From the NCBI RefSeq assembly GCF_043195135.1, contig NZ_JBAFWP010000017.1: a stretch of DNA of 64,000 nucleotides. One strand, 5' to 3'. Within the stretch, counting starts at the first letter, position 1. Each line of letters begins with the position of its first letter. Under the pieces are notes generated by a model. It did no database searches and was not told the origin of the DNA. It saw only the letters and a program-made list of their open reading frames with translations. Origin of the DNA: NCEH01 sp043195135 (GTDB lineage: Bacteria; Pseudomonadota; Alphaproteobacteria; Rhizobiales; Xanthobacteraceae). This document shows positions 1 through 8,609 of the stretch, piece by piece. The position numbers were made by a program, and so were the translations under genes.

Positions 1-381
1 CTCCTTCAGCCGGCCGCCGAGGCCGTCGAGGCCCTCGGTGATGGTCTCGCCGGGGCAGAAGGCGAGGGGCTTGGCGCCCGCGTCCACCTTGATGCCCGGG
101 ATCGCGCCGGCGTCCTGGATCAGCTGCACCAGGGGCGTGCCGTCCTTGGCCTTCTGGCGGATCGTCTCGTCGAACAGGATGACGCCGGAGATATAATCCT
201 GCATCGCTTCCTTGGTGCGGAACATCAGCTCGCGATAATCGCGGCGGTTGTCCTCGGTGTTCTCGACGCCGATGGCGTCGAACCGCTTCTTGATGGTGCT
301 GGTGCTCTCGTCGGCGGCCAGGATTCCCTTGCCGTCGGCCACCATCTTCTGTGCGATCGCGTCAAGCTCAGCCGTCATCAT
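1..381 (-). CDS. fba: class I fructose-bisphosphate aldolase, N-terminal part (runs off the window)
   Basis: This is the first 127 codons of a class I (Schiff-base) aldolase, which interconverts fructose-1,6-bisphosphate with dihydroxyacetone phosphate and glyceraldehyde-3-phosphate. The characteristic early segment GKGILAADESTSTIKKRF is present at about residues 17-34, followed by a conserved NRRDYRELMF stretch. Two adjacent ATG codons (381 and 378) can start it. The remainder, including the Schiff-base lysine, lies beyond position 1. It is the last visible gene of the tkt-gap-pgk-fba series, 72 bp downstream of pgk, so one glycolytic/Calvin-type transcript is likely. Confidence 0.93.
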   Translation of the reverse strand, partial: MMTAELDAIAQKMVADGKGILAADESTSTIKKRFDAIGVENTEDNRRDYRELMFRTKEAMQDYISGVILFDETIRQKAKDGTPLVQLIQDAGAIPGIKVDAGAKPLAFCPGETITEGLDGLGGRLKE

Positions 382-453
382 TTAAGTCCACCCATCTGAA
401 AAGCCGCTTTTCGCAGCCGATTTGACCCTGGAATTGATCTTAGCAAACGCGCT

Positions 454-1668
454 TCAGCGACGCAGCGCCTCAACGCCGGGCAGCGACTTGCCTTCCAGCC
501 ATTCGAGGAACGCGCCGCCGGCGGTCGAGACATAGGAGAAGTCGTCCGCCGCCCCGGCGTGGTTCAGCGCCGCCACCGTGTCGCCGCCGCCGGCGACCGA
601 GATCAGCCGTCCCTCGCTGGTGGCCTTGCCGACCGCCTGCGCCACCGCAACCGTCGCGGCATCGAACGGCGCCAGCTCGAAGGCGCCGAACGGCCCGTTC
701 CAGACCACCGTCTTCACCGTGCCCAGCTTGCGCTTCACCAGCTCGATGGTGGCCGGGCCGGCGTCGAGAATCATCTCGTCGGCGGCCACGTCGTCGATGT
801 CGGCGACGCGATGGGGCGCATGGGCGGCGAAGGTCTTCGCCACCACGGCGTCCACCGGGAGCACGATCTCGCAGCCGCGCGCCTTGGCCTTTTCCAGAAT
901 GTCGCGCGCGGTTGCGGCGAGATCATGCTCGCACAGCGACTTGCCCACCGCATGGCCCTGCGCGGCCAGGAAGGTGTTGGCCATGCCGCCGGCGATCACC
1001 AGCACGTCCACCTTGCGGCAGAGGTTGCCCAGCAATTCCAGCTTGGTGGACACCTTGGCGCCGCCCACCACCGCGAGCACCGGGCGCTCGGGGGCTTCCA
1101 GCGCCTTGGTGAGGGCCTCGATCTCGCTCTGCATGGCCCGGCCCGCATAGGCCGGCAGCTTGTGGGCCAGCCCCTCGGTGGAGGCATGGGAGCGATGGGC
1201 GGTGGAGAAGCTGTCGTTCACATAGAGATCGCCCAGCTTGGCGAGCGCGCCGATGAAATCGGCCGCGTTCTTTTCCTCGCCGGCGTGGAAGCGGGTGTTC
1301 TCCAGCACCAGCACGCCGCCCGCCGGCAGGCTGGCGACGGCGTTCTCCGCCTCCGGGCCCACGCAGTCGCGCACGAAGCCCACCGCGGCGCCGAGCCGCT
1401 CGCGCACCGCCGGCATGACGGCCCCGAGGGACTGGCTCTCGTCGCGGCCCTTGGGCCGGCCGAAATGGGACAGCAGGATCGCCCGCCCGCCATTGCGGGT
1501 GATGTCCCGCACCGTCGGCATGATGGCCTGGATGCGGGTGTCGTCGGTGACCCGGTCCCCGTCCATGGGGACATTGAGGTCGACCCGGACCAGCACGGTC
1601 TTCCCCGTGAGGTCCGCGTCGTCGAGCGTGCGGAAGGCAGTGATGTCGGCGTCGGCGATGGCGGTCAT
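454..1668 (-). CDS. pgk: phosphoglycerate kinase
   Basis: This cytosolic enzyme makes ATP and 3-phosphoglycerate from 1,3-bisphosphoglycerate, or works in reverse for gluconeogenesis or CO2 fixation. The 404-residue length is normal. Visible motifs are VRVDLNVPMDG (about residues 27-37, the family signature), LLSHFGRPKG (substrate-binding region), VVGGAKVSTK at the start of the C-terminal nucleotide domain, VVWNGPFGAFE, and the glycine-rich SVAGGGDT near the C-terminus. The ATG lies 25 bp downstream of the gap stop, so gap and pgk are very probably co-transcribed. Identity is secure. Confidence 0.98.
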   Translation of the reverse strand: MTAIADADITAFRTLDDADLTGKTVLVRVDLNVPMDGDRVTDDTRIQAIMPTVRDITRNGGRAILLSHFGRPKGRDESQSLGAVMPAVRERLGAAVGFVRDCVGPEAENAVASLPAGGVLVLENTRFHAGEEKNAADFIGALAKLGDLYVNDSFSTAHRSHASTEGLAHKLPAYAGRAMQSEIEALTKALEAPERPVLAVVGGAKVSTKLELLGNLCRKVDVLVIAGGMANTFLAAQGHAVGKSLCEHDLAATARDILEKAKARGCEIVLPVDAVVAKTFAAHAPHRVADIDDVAADEMILDAGPATIELVKRKLGTVKTVVWNGPFGAFELAPFDAATVAVAQAVGKATSEGRLISVAGGGDTVAALNHAGAADDFSYVSTAGGAFLEWLEGKSLPGVEALRR

Positions 1669-1692
1669 GATGATGCCTCCCCCAGCCGCCGG

Positions 1693-2700
1693 TCAGCCCA
1701 GCTTTCCGAGCGCGACCGCCGTATCCGCCATGCGGTTCGAGAAGCCCCATTCATTGTCGTACCAGGAAAGGACGCGCACCAGCGTGCCGTCCATCACCTT
1801 GGTCTGGTCCATGTGGAAGGTGGAGGAATGGGGATCGTGGTTGAAGTCGATGGAGACGTTGGGGGCCAGCGTATAGTTCAGCACGCCCTTCAGCTCGTTC
1901 TCGGCGGCGCGCTTGATGGCCTCGTTGATCTCGGCGACCGTGGTCGCGCGCTTGGCGACGAACTTCAGGTCGATGACCGAGACGTTCGGGGTCGGCACGC
2001 GGATCGAGACGCCGTCCAGCTTGCCGTTCAGCTCCGGCAGCACCAGGCCCACCGCCTTGGCGGCGCCGGTGGAGGTCGGGATCATGGAGAGCGCGGCGGC
2101 GCGGGCGCGGTAGAGGTCCTTGTGCACCTGGTCCAGCGAGGGCTGGTCGTTGGTGTAGGAGTGCACCGTGGTCATGAAGCCGTGCTGGATGCCCACCGCG
2201 TCGTTCAGCACCTTCGCCACCGGGGCGAGGCAATTGGTGGTGCAGGAGGCGTTGGAAACCACGACATGCTCGCCCGTGAGCTTCTCGTGATTGACGCCAT
2301 AGACCACCGTGATGTCGGCGCCCTCGGCCGGGGCGGAGACCAGCACGCGCTTGGCGCCGGCGGTCAGATGGGCCGAGGCCTTTTCCTTGCTGGTGAAGAT
2401 GCCGGTGCACTCGAGCGCGATGTCGACGCCCAGTTCCTTGTGGGGCAGATGCGCGGGATCGCGTACCGCGGTCACCTTGATCTTGCCCCGGCCGCAATCG
2501 ATCGTGTCGCCGTCCACCACCACCTGGGCCGGGAAGCGGCCGTGCACGCTGTCGAAGCGCAGCAGATGGGCGTTGGTCTCCACCGGAGCGAGGTCGTTGA
2601 TGGCGACGACCTGAATGTCGGTGCGGCCCGATTCGATGATGGCGCGCAGCACGTTGCGCCCGATACGACCGAAACCGTTGATGGCCACCTTCACCGTCAT
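1693..2700 (-). CDS. gap: type I glyceraldehyde-3-phosphate dehydrogenase
   Basis: This 335-residue NAD(P)-dependent dehydrogenase oxidises and phosphorylates glyceraldehyde-3-phosphate. It begins MTVKVAINGFGRIGRN, the nucleotide-binding glycine loop of the family. The catalytic cysteine is in SNASCTTNCLAP (about residue 152), and the C-terminal WYDNEWGFSNRM signature is intact. The ATG at 2700 is chosen over an in-frame start 66 bp upstream because GGAGGA lies just before it and the family normally starts here. It sits between tkt and pgk on the same strand. Confidence 0.98.
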   Translation of the reverse strand: MTVKVAINGFGRIGRNVLRAIIESGRTDIQVVAINDLAPVETNAHLLRFDSVHGRFPAQVVVDGDTIDCGRGKIKVTAVRDPAHLPHKELGVDIALECTGIFTSKEKASAHLTAGAKRVLVSAPAEGADITVVYGVNHEKLTGEHVVVSNASCTTNCLAPVAKVLNDAVGIQHGFMTTVHSYTNDQPSLDQVHKDLYRARAAALSMIPTSTGAAKAVGLVLPELNGKLDGVSIRVPTPNVSVIDLKFVAKRATTVAEINEAIKRAAENELKGVLNYTLAPNVSIDFNHDPHSSTFHMDQTKVMDGTLVRVLSWYDNEWGFSNRMADTAVALGKLG

Positions 2701-2870
2701 GTCATCCTCCATTGGCCGACCCTTCAGGCCGATGCCATATCTTGACCATTCAAGACGCCGCGCCATGCGCCGCGCCGTTTGTGAGGCCCCGCTTGCGCGT
2801 CGCCCGATCCGGTTGGAGCCCTGCGTCCTCCGCGAACGACGCGGGGCTCCTTAAAACAGCTCCGTGCGGC

Positions 2871-4859
2871 TCAATCCTGGCGCAGTTGCGCCAAGGCCGC
2901 GGCAACCACGGCCTCAGCCGTAATGCCGAAATGCTTGTACAGTTCCTTCGCCGGGGCGCTGGCCCCGAAGCTGCTCATGCCGATGAAGGCGGCATCCGAG
3001 CCGATGATCGCGTCCCAGCCCATGCGGATGGCGGCCTCGATGCCGACCTTGGCCGGGGCGTTGCCGACCACCGCGCGCCGCTCTGCCGCCGGGCGGGCGA
3101 GGAACAGTTCGAACGAGGGCACCGACACCACGCGGGTGGCGACACCCTGCGCTTCCAGCAGCTTCTGGGCCTCGACCGCGAGCGAGACTTCCGAGCCGGT
3201 GGCGAACAGCGAGACCTGGGCCTCCGCGCTGGCCGGGCTGATCTCATAGGCGCCTTCCGCCGTGCGGTTGGCATCGTCGCTCGCGCGCAGCAGGGGCAGG
3301 TTCTGGCGCGAGAGGATCAGGGCGCTCGGCCGGTCCTTGGCCTTCAGCGCGATCTCCCAGGCTTCCGCCGTCTCCACCGTGTCCGCCGGGCGCAGCACCA
3401 GCAGGCCGGGAATGGCGCGCAGGGCGGCGAGATGCTCCACCGGCTGGTGGGTGGGGCCGTCCTCGCCGAGGCCGATGGAATCATGCGTCAGCACATGGAT
3501 CGCCTGGGTCCCCATCAGCGCCGCGAGGCGGATCGCCGGGCGCGAATAATCCGAGAACACCAGGAAGGTGCCGGAATAGGGAATGATGCCGCCGTGCAGC
3601 GCCAGCCCGTTCATGGCGGCGGCCATGCCGTGCTCGCGCACGCCCCAATGGACGAAGGTGCCGGCGAAATCGTCGGGCGAAATCGCCTTCATGCCCTTGG
3701 CGCGGGTGTTGTTGGAGCCGGTGAGGTCGGCCGAGCCGCCGAGCATTTCCGGCACCACCGGGGTGAGGGCATCCAGCACGATCTCGGACGACTTGCGGGT
3801 GGCGACGGCGCCGCCGTCGGCCACCGCCTTGGCCTTGGCGGCCTTCACCGCCGCGTCGAGCGCAGCCGGCAGGATGCCGGAGACGCGGCGCTCGAACTCG
3901 GCCCTGTCGGCGGCGGGCAGCGCGGCGAGGCGCTCGGCCCAGGCGCTGCGCGCGGAGGCGCTGCGGGCGGCGGCTTGCGCCCAGGCCTCGCGCGCATCGT
4001 CCGGGATCTCGAACGCGCCGGCTTCCCAGCCGAGCGCGGCACGGGTCGCGGCGATCTCCGCGGCGCCGAGCGGCGAGCCATGGGCCTTTTCCGAACCCGC
4101 CTTGGCGGGGGAGCCGAAGCCGATGGTGGTGCGGCAGGCGATCAGGGTCGGCCGGTCCGCGGCCTTGGCGGCTTCGAGCGCGGCGCGGATGGCGACCGGG
4201 TCGTGCCCGTCCACGCGCGTCGTCGCCCAATTGGAGGCGGCGAAGCGGGCGAGCTGGTCGGTGGAGCCGGAAATCGAGGTCGCGCCGTCGATGGAGATGC
4301 GGTTGTCGTCCCACATCACGATCAGCTTGGAGAGCTTCATGTGGCCGGCGAGGTCGATGGCCTCCTGGCTGATGCCTTCCATCAGGTCGCCGTCGGAGGC
4401 GAGCACGTAGGTATAGTGGTCCACCACCTCGCGGCCGAAGCGGGCCGCCATCAGGCGCTCGCCCATGGCCATGCCGACGGCGGTGGAAATGCCCTGGCCG
4501 AGTGGGCCGGTGGTGGTCTCGATGCCGGGGGTGATGAAGTTTTCCGGATGGCCGGGGGTGAGCGAACCCAGCTGGCGGAACTTCTTGATCTCCTCGATGC
4601 TCACGCCTTCCACGCCGAGCAGGTGCAGCAAGGCATAGAGCAGCATGGAGCCGTGGCCGGCGGAGAGCACGAAGCGGTCGCGGTCCGGCCACTTGGGATC
4701 GGCCGGATCGAACTTGATGATGTCGCAGAACAGGACCGTGGCGATGTCGGCGGCACCCATGGGCAGGCCGGGATGACCGGAATTCGCGGCTTCCACGGCA
4801 TCGATGGCGAGGAAGCGGATGGCGTTGGCCATGCGGTCATGGCGTTCGCGACTGGACAT
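2871..4859 (-). CDS. tkt: transketolase
   Basis: Transketolase moves two-carbon ketol units between sugar phosphates in the pentose-phosphate and Calvin cycles, using thiamine diphosphate and Mg2+. The 662-residue chain shows the N-terminal RFLAIDAVEAANSGHPGLPMG block, the TPP motif beginning GDLMEG and ending near WDDN (about residues 150-182), the pyrimidine-domain segment DSIGLGEDGPTHQP, and a C-terminal transketolase domain. A TTG nine bases upstream could be read as a start, but GGAG is spaced 11 nt from the ATG at 4859 and too close to the TTG. It is the first gene of the cluster, with its own promoter at 4933-4960. In an autotroph it could serve the Calvin cycle, but no Rubisco gene is in view. 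Confidence 0.97.
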   Translation of the reverse strand: MSSRERHDRMANAIRFLAIDAVEAANSGHPGLPMGAADIATVLFCDIIKFDPADPKWPDRDRFVLSAGHGSMLLYALLHLLGVEGVSIEEIKKFRQLGSLTPGHPENFITPGIETTTGPLGQGISTAVGMAMGERLMAARFGREVVDHYTYVLASDGDLMEGISQEAIDLAGHMKLSKLIVMWDDNRISIDGATSISGSTDQLARFAASNWATTRVDGHDPVAIRAALEAAKAADRPTLIACRTTIGFGSPAKAGSEKAHGSPLGAAEIAATRAALGWEAGAFEIPDDAREAWAQAAARSASARSAWAERLAALPAADRAEFERRVSGILPAALDAAVKAAKAKAVADGGAVATRKSSEIVLDALTPVVPEMLGGSADLTGSNNTRAKGMKAISPDDFAGTFVHWGVREHGMAAAMNGLALHGGIIPYSGTFLVFSDYSRPAIRLAALMGTQAIHVLTHDSIGLGEDGPTHQPVEHLAALRAIPGLLVLRPADTVETAEAWEIALKAKDRPSALILSRQNLPLLRASDDANRTAEGAYEISPASAEAQVSLFATGSEVSLAVEAQKLLEAQGVATRVVSVPSFELFLARPAAERRAVVGNAPAKVGIEAAIRMGWDAIIGSDAAFIGMSSFGASAPAKELYKHFGITAEAVVAAALAQLRQD

Positions 4860-4932
4860 GCGGGGCAAGTCTCCGGCGCCCGGGGCGCCCTATGGGCAAC
4901 AAGAGCCAAGCGGCAGATGCCGCGGCGCGGCA

Positions 4933-4960
4933 GTGATAGCAGCGCTGCCAGGGGTGTCAA
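4933..4960 (-). promoter_or_regulatory. sigma70-type promoter upstream of tkt
   Basis: Read on the minus strand there is a perfect -35 hexamer TTGACA (4955-4960), a 16-nt spacer and TATCAC as a -10 (4933-4938). This places transcription initiation about 65 bp before the tkt start codon. It is the best promoter-like match in the tkt upstream region. The assignment rests on sequence alone. Confidence 0.55.
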
Positions 4961-5134
4961 ACGCAGCGGAAGTCGTAGGTCAAGGGATCGGGCCCCGGCC
5001 GCGCCGCGCCGGATGGTCGCGCCCCGGCGCCGCGCGCCTGTTGCCATTTGTTCGCAAAGGCATTTTTCCCGCAGCGCGGCAGGCCGGCGCAAACACCCGG
5101 CCGCGGGCGCAGATCGGCCGATAATGTCGCAGGC

Positions 5135-5668
5135 TTATTTGCCGGCTTTGGCCAGCAGGGCGCGCAGGGACTCCCGCCCGCCACCCCATTGCACGTCGGC
5201 GATGCGCCAGCCGGCGCTGGTGCGAACCACCTTGTAGGCGATCGACTTGGTCTCGTCGAAATTCAGGAATTGCGCCGTCACCAGCGCCTCGCCCGGCGAG
5301 ACCGTCTTGGTCTGGTAGGTCACCGGGGAGAGTTCGAAATCCTGCCCGTCGATGAAGGGGTCGAAATCGAGCCGCGGCTCGGCGCGCTTGGCGTCCGCCA
5401 CCATCAGCTTCGCCAGGGTCGGATCGAAATAGGTCTTGGTGGTCGCGGGGTCGTTATAGTCGAAGCTCACCACCGCCTCGGGAGCGGTGTCGAAATAATG
5501 CTGGTAGAGCGCGCGCACCACGGCGTCCGGCGTCTGGCCCGACTGGCCGGCTTGGGCCGAGGCGGGCGTGGGCTTGGCGCCCTGCGCCGCCGCCGGGAGC
5601 AGGTGCGTCCATGCCGCGACCAGCACGGCGGCCATCACCAGCAGGGCGCGCCCCGCCACTCGCGTCAT
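5135..5668 (-). CDS. secreted DUF3828-family protein
   Basis: This is a 177-residue exported protein of unknown function. From the chosen ATG the chain has a short basic start (MTRVAGR), a hydrophobic run (ALLVMAAVLVAAW) and an AAAQG cleavage region, which is a standard signal peptide. The mature part has the fold-like segments VVRALYQHYF, YFDPTLAKLMVADAKR and AYKVVRTSAGWRIADVQW that resemble DUF3828 (an NTF2-like fold). A 40-codon upstream extension is open, but it lacks the signal-peptide start. The gene lies 275 bp upstream of tkt on the same strand, but tkt has a separate promoter. No partner gene suggests a function. Confidence 0.72.
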   Translation of the reverse strand: MTRVAGRALLVMAAVLVAAWTHLLPAAAQGAKPTPASAQAGQSGQTPDAVVRALYQHYFDTAPEAVVSFDYNDPATTKTYFDPTLAKLMVADAKRAEPRLDFDPFIDGQDFELSPVTYQTKTVSPGEALVTAQFLNFDETKSIAYKVVRTSAGWRIADVQWGGGRESLRALLAKAGK

Positions 5669-5871
5669 GTTCCGCGCGGCGGGAATCCGCGCCCCGCCAT
5701 TCCCCGTGCCGCCCATCGCGTTTCCACCCATCGCGTCCTGCTTCGTTCCGGCCGGTGCAGGGCGGGTTTCGCCCCGCCGGCCGGCCAAACGGTCTCTTGC
5801 TCGCCCTAATTCCCGTTGACAAGTGGCAAGACGGCTCTGTTTTCGCTCCGACTCAGCTACACTCGAATTTC

Positions 5872-6174
5872 ATGTACGCCTTGAAGCAACGCCCGGCCGA
5901 GACTGGACCCATCGAAACGGCAACGCAGCGTCTGCACGCCGCGCTCGATGCCTTGACCGACGCGCTGGAGCGGCGGCGCGATGCCGATCGCCACCAGCAG
6001 GCTTTGCTGGCGCAGCTCCATGCCATGGGCAACGACCGCGCCCGCCTCGCCGAGGAACTGGACGGCGCGCGCGAGAAGGTGGCGGAGCTCGGGGAAGTGG
6101 CCCAGGAAGTCACCCGGCGCCTGGATGTGGCCATGAGCACGATCCGCGACGTGCTCGCGACTCACGGCGGATAG
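5872..6174 (+). CDS. DUF4164 coiled-coil protein
   Basis: This 100-residue acidic, helical protein is predicted to be one long coiled coil (ETATQRLHAALDALTDALERRRDADRHQQ onward, with heptad leucines and alanines through about residue 95). It matches the DUF4164 type found directly before zapA in many rhizobia (family knowledge). Its stop is 1 bp before the zapA ATG, implying translational coupling and a possible link to cell division. The ATG at 5872 has little Shine-Dalgarno complementarity, so the start is slightly uncertain. Confidence 0.75.
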   Translation: MYALKQRPAETGPIETATQRLHAALDALTDALERRRDADRHQQALLAQLHAMGNDRARLAEELDGAREKVAELGEVAQEVTRRLDVAMSTIRDVLATHGG

Positions 6175-6175
6175 C

Positions 6176-6559
6176 ATGGCGCAAGTCAGCGTCACCATTG
6201 CCGGCCGCTATTATCGCATGGCCTGCGACGAGGGGCAGGAAGAGCATCTCATCCGCCTCGCCCGCGACATCGACAGCCGCATCGCCCAATTGCGCACCGC
6301 CTTCGGCGAGATCGGCGACCAGCGCCTCACCGTCATGGCCGCCGTCACCATCGCCGACGAACTGGCCGAGGCGCGCAACCGCATCCGCGCGCTGGAAAGC
6401 GACATCGAGGGCCAGCGCGATGCCCGCGCCTCGGCGCTTGCCCGCATGGAAGCCAGCGAGGAAGCGGTCGCCCGCTCCATCGACGAGGTCGCCGAGCGCC
6501 TGGAAAAGCTCGCCCGCGAGGTCGGCCCGGCGCCCACCGCCAATGTCGGCATGGGCTGA
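6176..6559 (+). CDS. zapA: cell division protein ZapA
   Basis: ZapA binds and bundles FtsZ filaments at the division ring. The 127-residue chain opens with MAQVSVTIAGRYYRMACDEGQEEHL, matching the ZapA globular head (small beta hairpin and helix), followed by RLARDIDSRIAQLR. It continues in a long helix and coiled coil (residues about 50-115) that forms the tetramer stalk. It overlaps functionally with the DUF4164 gene 1 bp upstream. It is followed by a palindromic element and 6S RNA, the usual alphaproteobacterial order. Confidence 0.92.
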   Translation: MAQVSVTIAGRYYRMACDEGQEEHLIRLARDIDSRIAQLRTAFGEIGDQRLTVMAAVTIADELAEARNRIRALESDIEGQRDARASALARMEASEEAVARSIDEVAERLEKLAREVGPAPTANVGMG

Positions 6560-6603
6560 GACCGCTCGACCGTCACGGCTTGGCGCGATGGCGGCAGAGC
6601 ATC

Positions 6604-6630
6604 GTCATGGCCGGACGGCCCGGCCATGAC
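6604..6630. repeat. perfect palindromic element downstream of zapA
   Basis: GTCATGGCCGG (6604-6614) and CCGGCCATGAC (6620-6630) form perfect 11-bp arms around a 5-nt loop. There is no following T-run, so it is not a classic terminator. The GTCATGGCCGG core resembles REP-like intergenic palindromes common in Bradyrhizobium-type genomes (recollection). I saw only this copy in the window. Confidence 0.6.
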
Positions 6631-6815
6631 GGCTGGCGAAAGAAACACAATCGCCCCTGCCGTCGGGCCTCTCGACGACCCACCCCGCTGCTGAATGTCG
6701 ATCCGCCCTGATCCGCACCGGCGGGTGCCGGTTCCGGCTCGGCGCGCGTGTTTGTTATCTGGGTAAATTTCAAACCGCCCCTGGCGCCCGGCGCCCGGCG
6801 GGCCTACATTCAATC

Positions 6816-6968
6816 GGCGGGGCTGTGGGGTTCGTTAGGAGAACATTCCCCGGGGCCTTATCGATCCTTAAGGGAGCTGTACCTGACCTTGCCCGTGGGC
6901 TTGGCCATACGGCGCCCACCTACGCTGTAGGTTTCCCGGGATCGACCTCCGACGGCTTTTGCGGCTCC
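6816..6968 (+). ncRNA. ssrS: 6S RNA (SsrS)
   Basis: 6S RNA mimics an open promoter and sequesters sigma70 RNA polymerase. The conserved alphaproteobacterial segments are visible: ACATTCCCCGGGGCCTTA (6843-6860), GATCCTTAAGGGAGCTG (6863-6879), CCCACCTAC-ctg-TAGGTT near 6915-6933, and CCCGGGATCGACCTCCGACGGC (6935-6956). The last segments pair back to the 5' part, leaving a central bulge. Its position between zapA and the 5-formyl-THF cyclo-ligase gene is the classic ssrS location. The ends are approximate: TACATT at 6805-6810 would serve as -10 for a start near 6817. Confidence 0.88.
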
Positions 6969-6972
6969 GCAC

Positions 6973-7641
6973 ATGACTTTTTCGCTTTCCGCTTCCGGCC
7001 CTTCCCCTTCCGGATCCACTGCCATCGGCGCGGATGGTCCCGCGTCGAAGCGCGACGCGGCCGAACGGCGGGACGAAAAGGCGGCCCTGCGCCGCGCGGC
7101 GCTCGCCCGGCGCGCCGCCATGGGCGAGGAAGCCCGCTCCCACGCTTCCCAGCGCGCGGCGCTCAATGCCATGTCCCTGCTTGAGGCCGTGTCCGGCCGC
7201 ATCTTTTCCCTGTTTGCGCCCTTCCGCGATGAAATCGACACCGCTCCGCTCGCTGCATTGCTGTGGGACGCGGGGGCGATCGTCGCGCTTCCCGTGATCG
7301 TCAGCCGGGACGAGCCCCTGCTGTTCCGTCGCTGGGAGGCGGGCGACACGCTCGATCTCGTGGGCGCCTATCGCATTCCCACCCCTTCGTCCGATGCGCC
7401 CGAGCTGGTGCCCCAGGATCTTATCGTGCCGCTCGCGGCCTTCGATGCGCGCGGCTACCGCATCGGCTATGGGGCGGGCCATTACGACCGCACGCTTGCC
7501 GGATTGCGCGCGCGCGGCCCGGTGCGGGCCTTCGGCTATGCGTTTTCCTGCCAGGAAGTGCCCCGCGTGCCCGAAGAGCCCCATGACGAGAGGGTGGACG
7601 GGATGATAACGGAGGCGGGACTTTTTCTCTGCGGCGGGTGA
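6973..7641 (+). CDS. ygfA: 5-formyltetrahydrofolate cyclo-ligase
   Basis: This enzyme uses ATP to convert 5-formyl-THF to 5,10-methenyl-THF, recycling a folate storage form. The 222-residue protein has the family's C-terminal signature GYGAGHYDRTL (about residues 167-177), preceded by DLIVPLAAFDARGYRIG, and an N-terminal basic helix KAALRRAALARRAAM. The first 30 residues are low-complexity and may not all be translated; the ATG at 6973 immediately follows the 6S RNA 3' end. It sits 1 bp before the next gene. Confidence 0.93.
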   Translation: MTFSLSASGPSPSGSTAIGADGPASKRDAAERRDEKAALRRAALARRAAMGEEARSHASQRAALNAMSLLEAVSGRIFSLFAPFRDEIDTAPLAALLWDAGAIVALPVIVSRDEPLLFRRWEAGDTLDLVGAYRIPTPSSDAPELVPQDLIVPLAAFDARGYRIGYGAGHYDRTLAGLRARGPVRAFGYAFSCQEVPRVPEEPHDERVDGMITEAGLFLCGG

Positions 7642-7642
7642 T

Positions 7643-8467
7643 ATGCGTATTCTGTTCCTCGGCGATGTGGTGGGCCGGCCCGGCCGCGAGGCCCTGACTT
7701 CGCGCCTGCCGGGCCTCATCGCCCAATGGCAATTGGATCTGGTGGTGGTGAACGGCGAGAATGCTGCCGGCGGCTTCGGCATCACCGAATCCATCTATGA
7801 GGATTTTCGCGCCGCCGGCGCCGATGCCGTGACCCTCGGCAACCACGCCTTCGACCAGCGCGAGGCCCTGGTGTTCATCGAGCGGGTGGACCGCCTGGTG
7901 CGCCCGGCGAATTATCCCGCCGGCACGCCGGGTCGCGGCGCCATCCTGGTGGAAGCCAAGAACGGCGCCCGCGTGCTGGTGGCCAACATCATGGGCCGCA
8001 CCTTCATGGACCCGCTGGACGATCCCTTCGCCGCGCTCGACCGGGTGCTGGAAGGCGCGGACCTCGGCCATATGGTGGATGCGGCGGTGATCGATTTCCA
8101 CGCCGAGACCACCAGCGAGAAGCAGGCGTTCGGCCATTATTGCGACGGCCGCGCCACCCTGGTGGTCGGTACCCACACCCATGTGCCGACCGCCGATCAC
8201 CGCATCCTGTCCGGCGGCACCGCCTTCTGCACCGACGTCGGCATGTGCGGCGCCTATGACGGCGTGATCGGCATGGAAAAGGAAGAGCCGTTGCGGCGCT
8301 TCACGCGCAAGATCGGCTCCGGCCGGTTCGAGCCGGCCACCGGCCCGGCCAGCCTTTCCGGCCTCGCCGTGGAGAGCGACGACCGCACGGGGCTCGCCGT
8401 GAAGGTGGCAGCGGTGCGACTCGGCGGGGTGCTGGAAGAAGCCCGTCCGGGCTTCTGGGAAAGCTGA
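7643..8467 (+). CDS. YmdB/TIGR00282 family metallophosphoesterase
   Basis: This 274-residue cytosolic metallophosphoesterase belongs to the family of Bacillus YmdB, which hydrolyses 2',3'-cyclic nucleotides (family knowledge). Metal-ligand motifs are GDVVGRPGR at the N-terminus, NGENAAGG, GNHAFDQRE, DFHAETTSEK and GTHTHVPTAD. These match the GDxxG, GNH and GTHTH series of the fold. It begins 1 bp after the cyclo-ligase stop, so the two are probably translated together. The physiological substrate is unknown. Confidence 0.9.
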   Translation: MRILFLGDVVGRPGREALTSRLPGLIAQWQLDLVVVNGENAAGGFGITESIYEDFRAAGADAVTLGNHAFDQREALVFIERVDRLVRPANYPAGTPGRGAILVEAKNGARVLVANIMGRTFMDPLDDPFAALDRVLEGADLGHMVDAAVIDFHAETTSEKQAFGHYCDGRATLVVGTHTHVPTADHRILSGGTAFCTDVGMCGAYDGVIGMEKEEPLRRFTRKIGSGRFEPATGPASLSGLAVESDDRTGLAVKVAAVRLGGVLEEARPGFWES

Positions 8468-8493
8468 CGGCGCGGAATCCTTGCGCGGCTTCC

Positions 8494-8523
8494 TTGCCCT
8501 TCGCCCACCGGCCGACCTATAAG
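8494..8523 (+). promoter_or_regulatory. probable promoter for yebC
   Basis: TTGCCC (8494-8499) and TATAAG (8518-8523) are separated by 18 nt and lie about 87 bp before the yebC ATG, in the only sizeable spacer between ymdB and yebC. The -10 is strong; the -35 matches three conserved leading bases. Confidence 0.42.
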
Positions 8524-8609
8524 GCCGGCTTCATACAAGAAGGCCCGGCTCGAGCGGCGCCGCCGGATGGGCGCGCGGAGCCGAGGCCCAACGCAAATCG
8601 GAGGCGGTC

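Noticed and set aside
559..2745. Very long open frame on the plus strand over pgk and gap
   Set aside because: It is antisense to two certain genes and is low-complexity (His/Gly/Arg-rich). High-GC DNA commonly leaves such frames open.
5816..5871. TTGACA upstream of the DUF4164 gene as a promoter
   Set aside because: The -35 is perfect, but there is no matching -10 at 16-18 bp. The TACACT at 5858 is 36 bp away and too close to the start codon.
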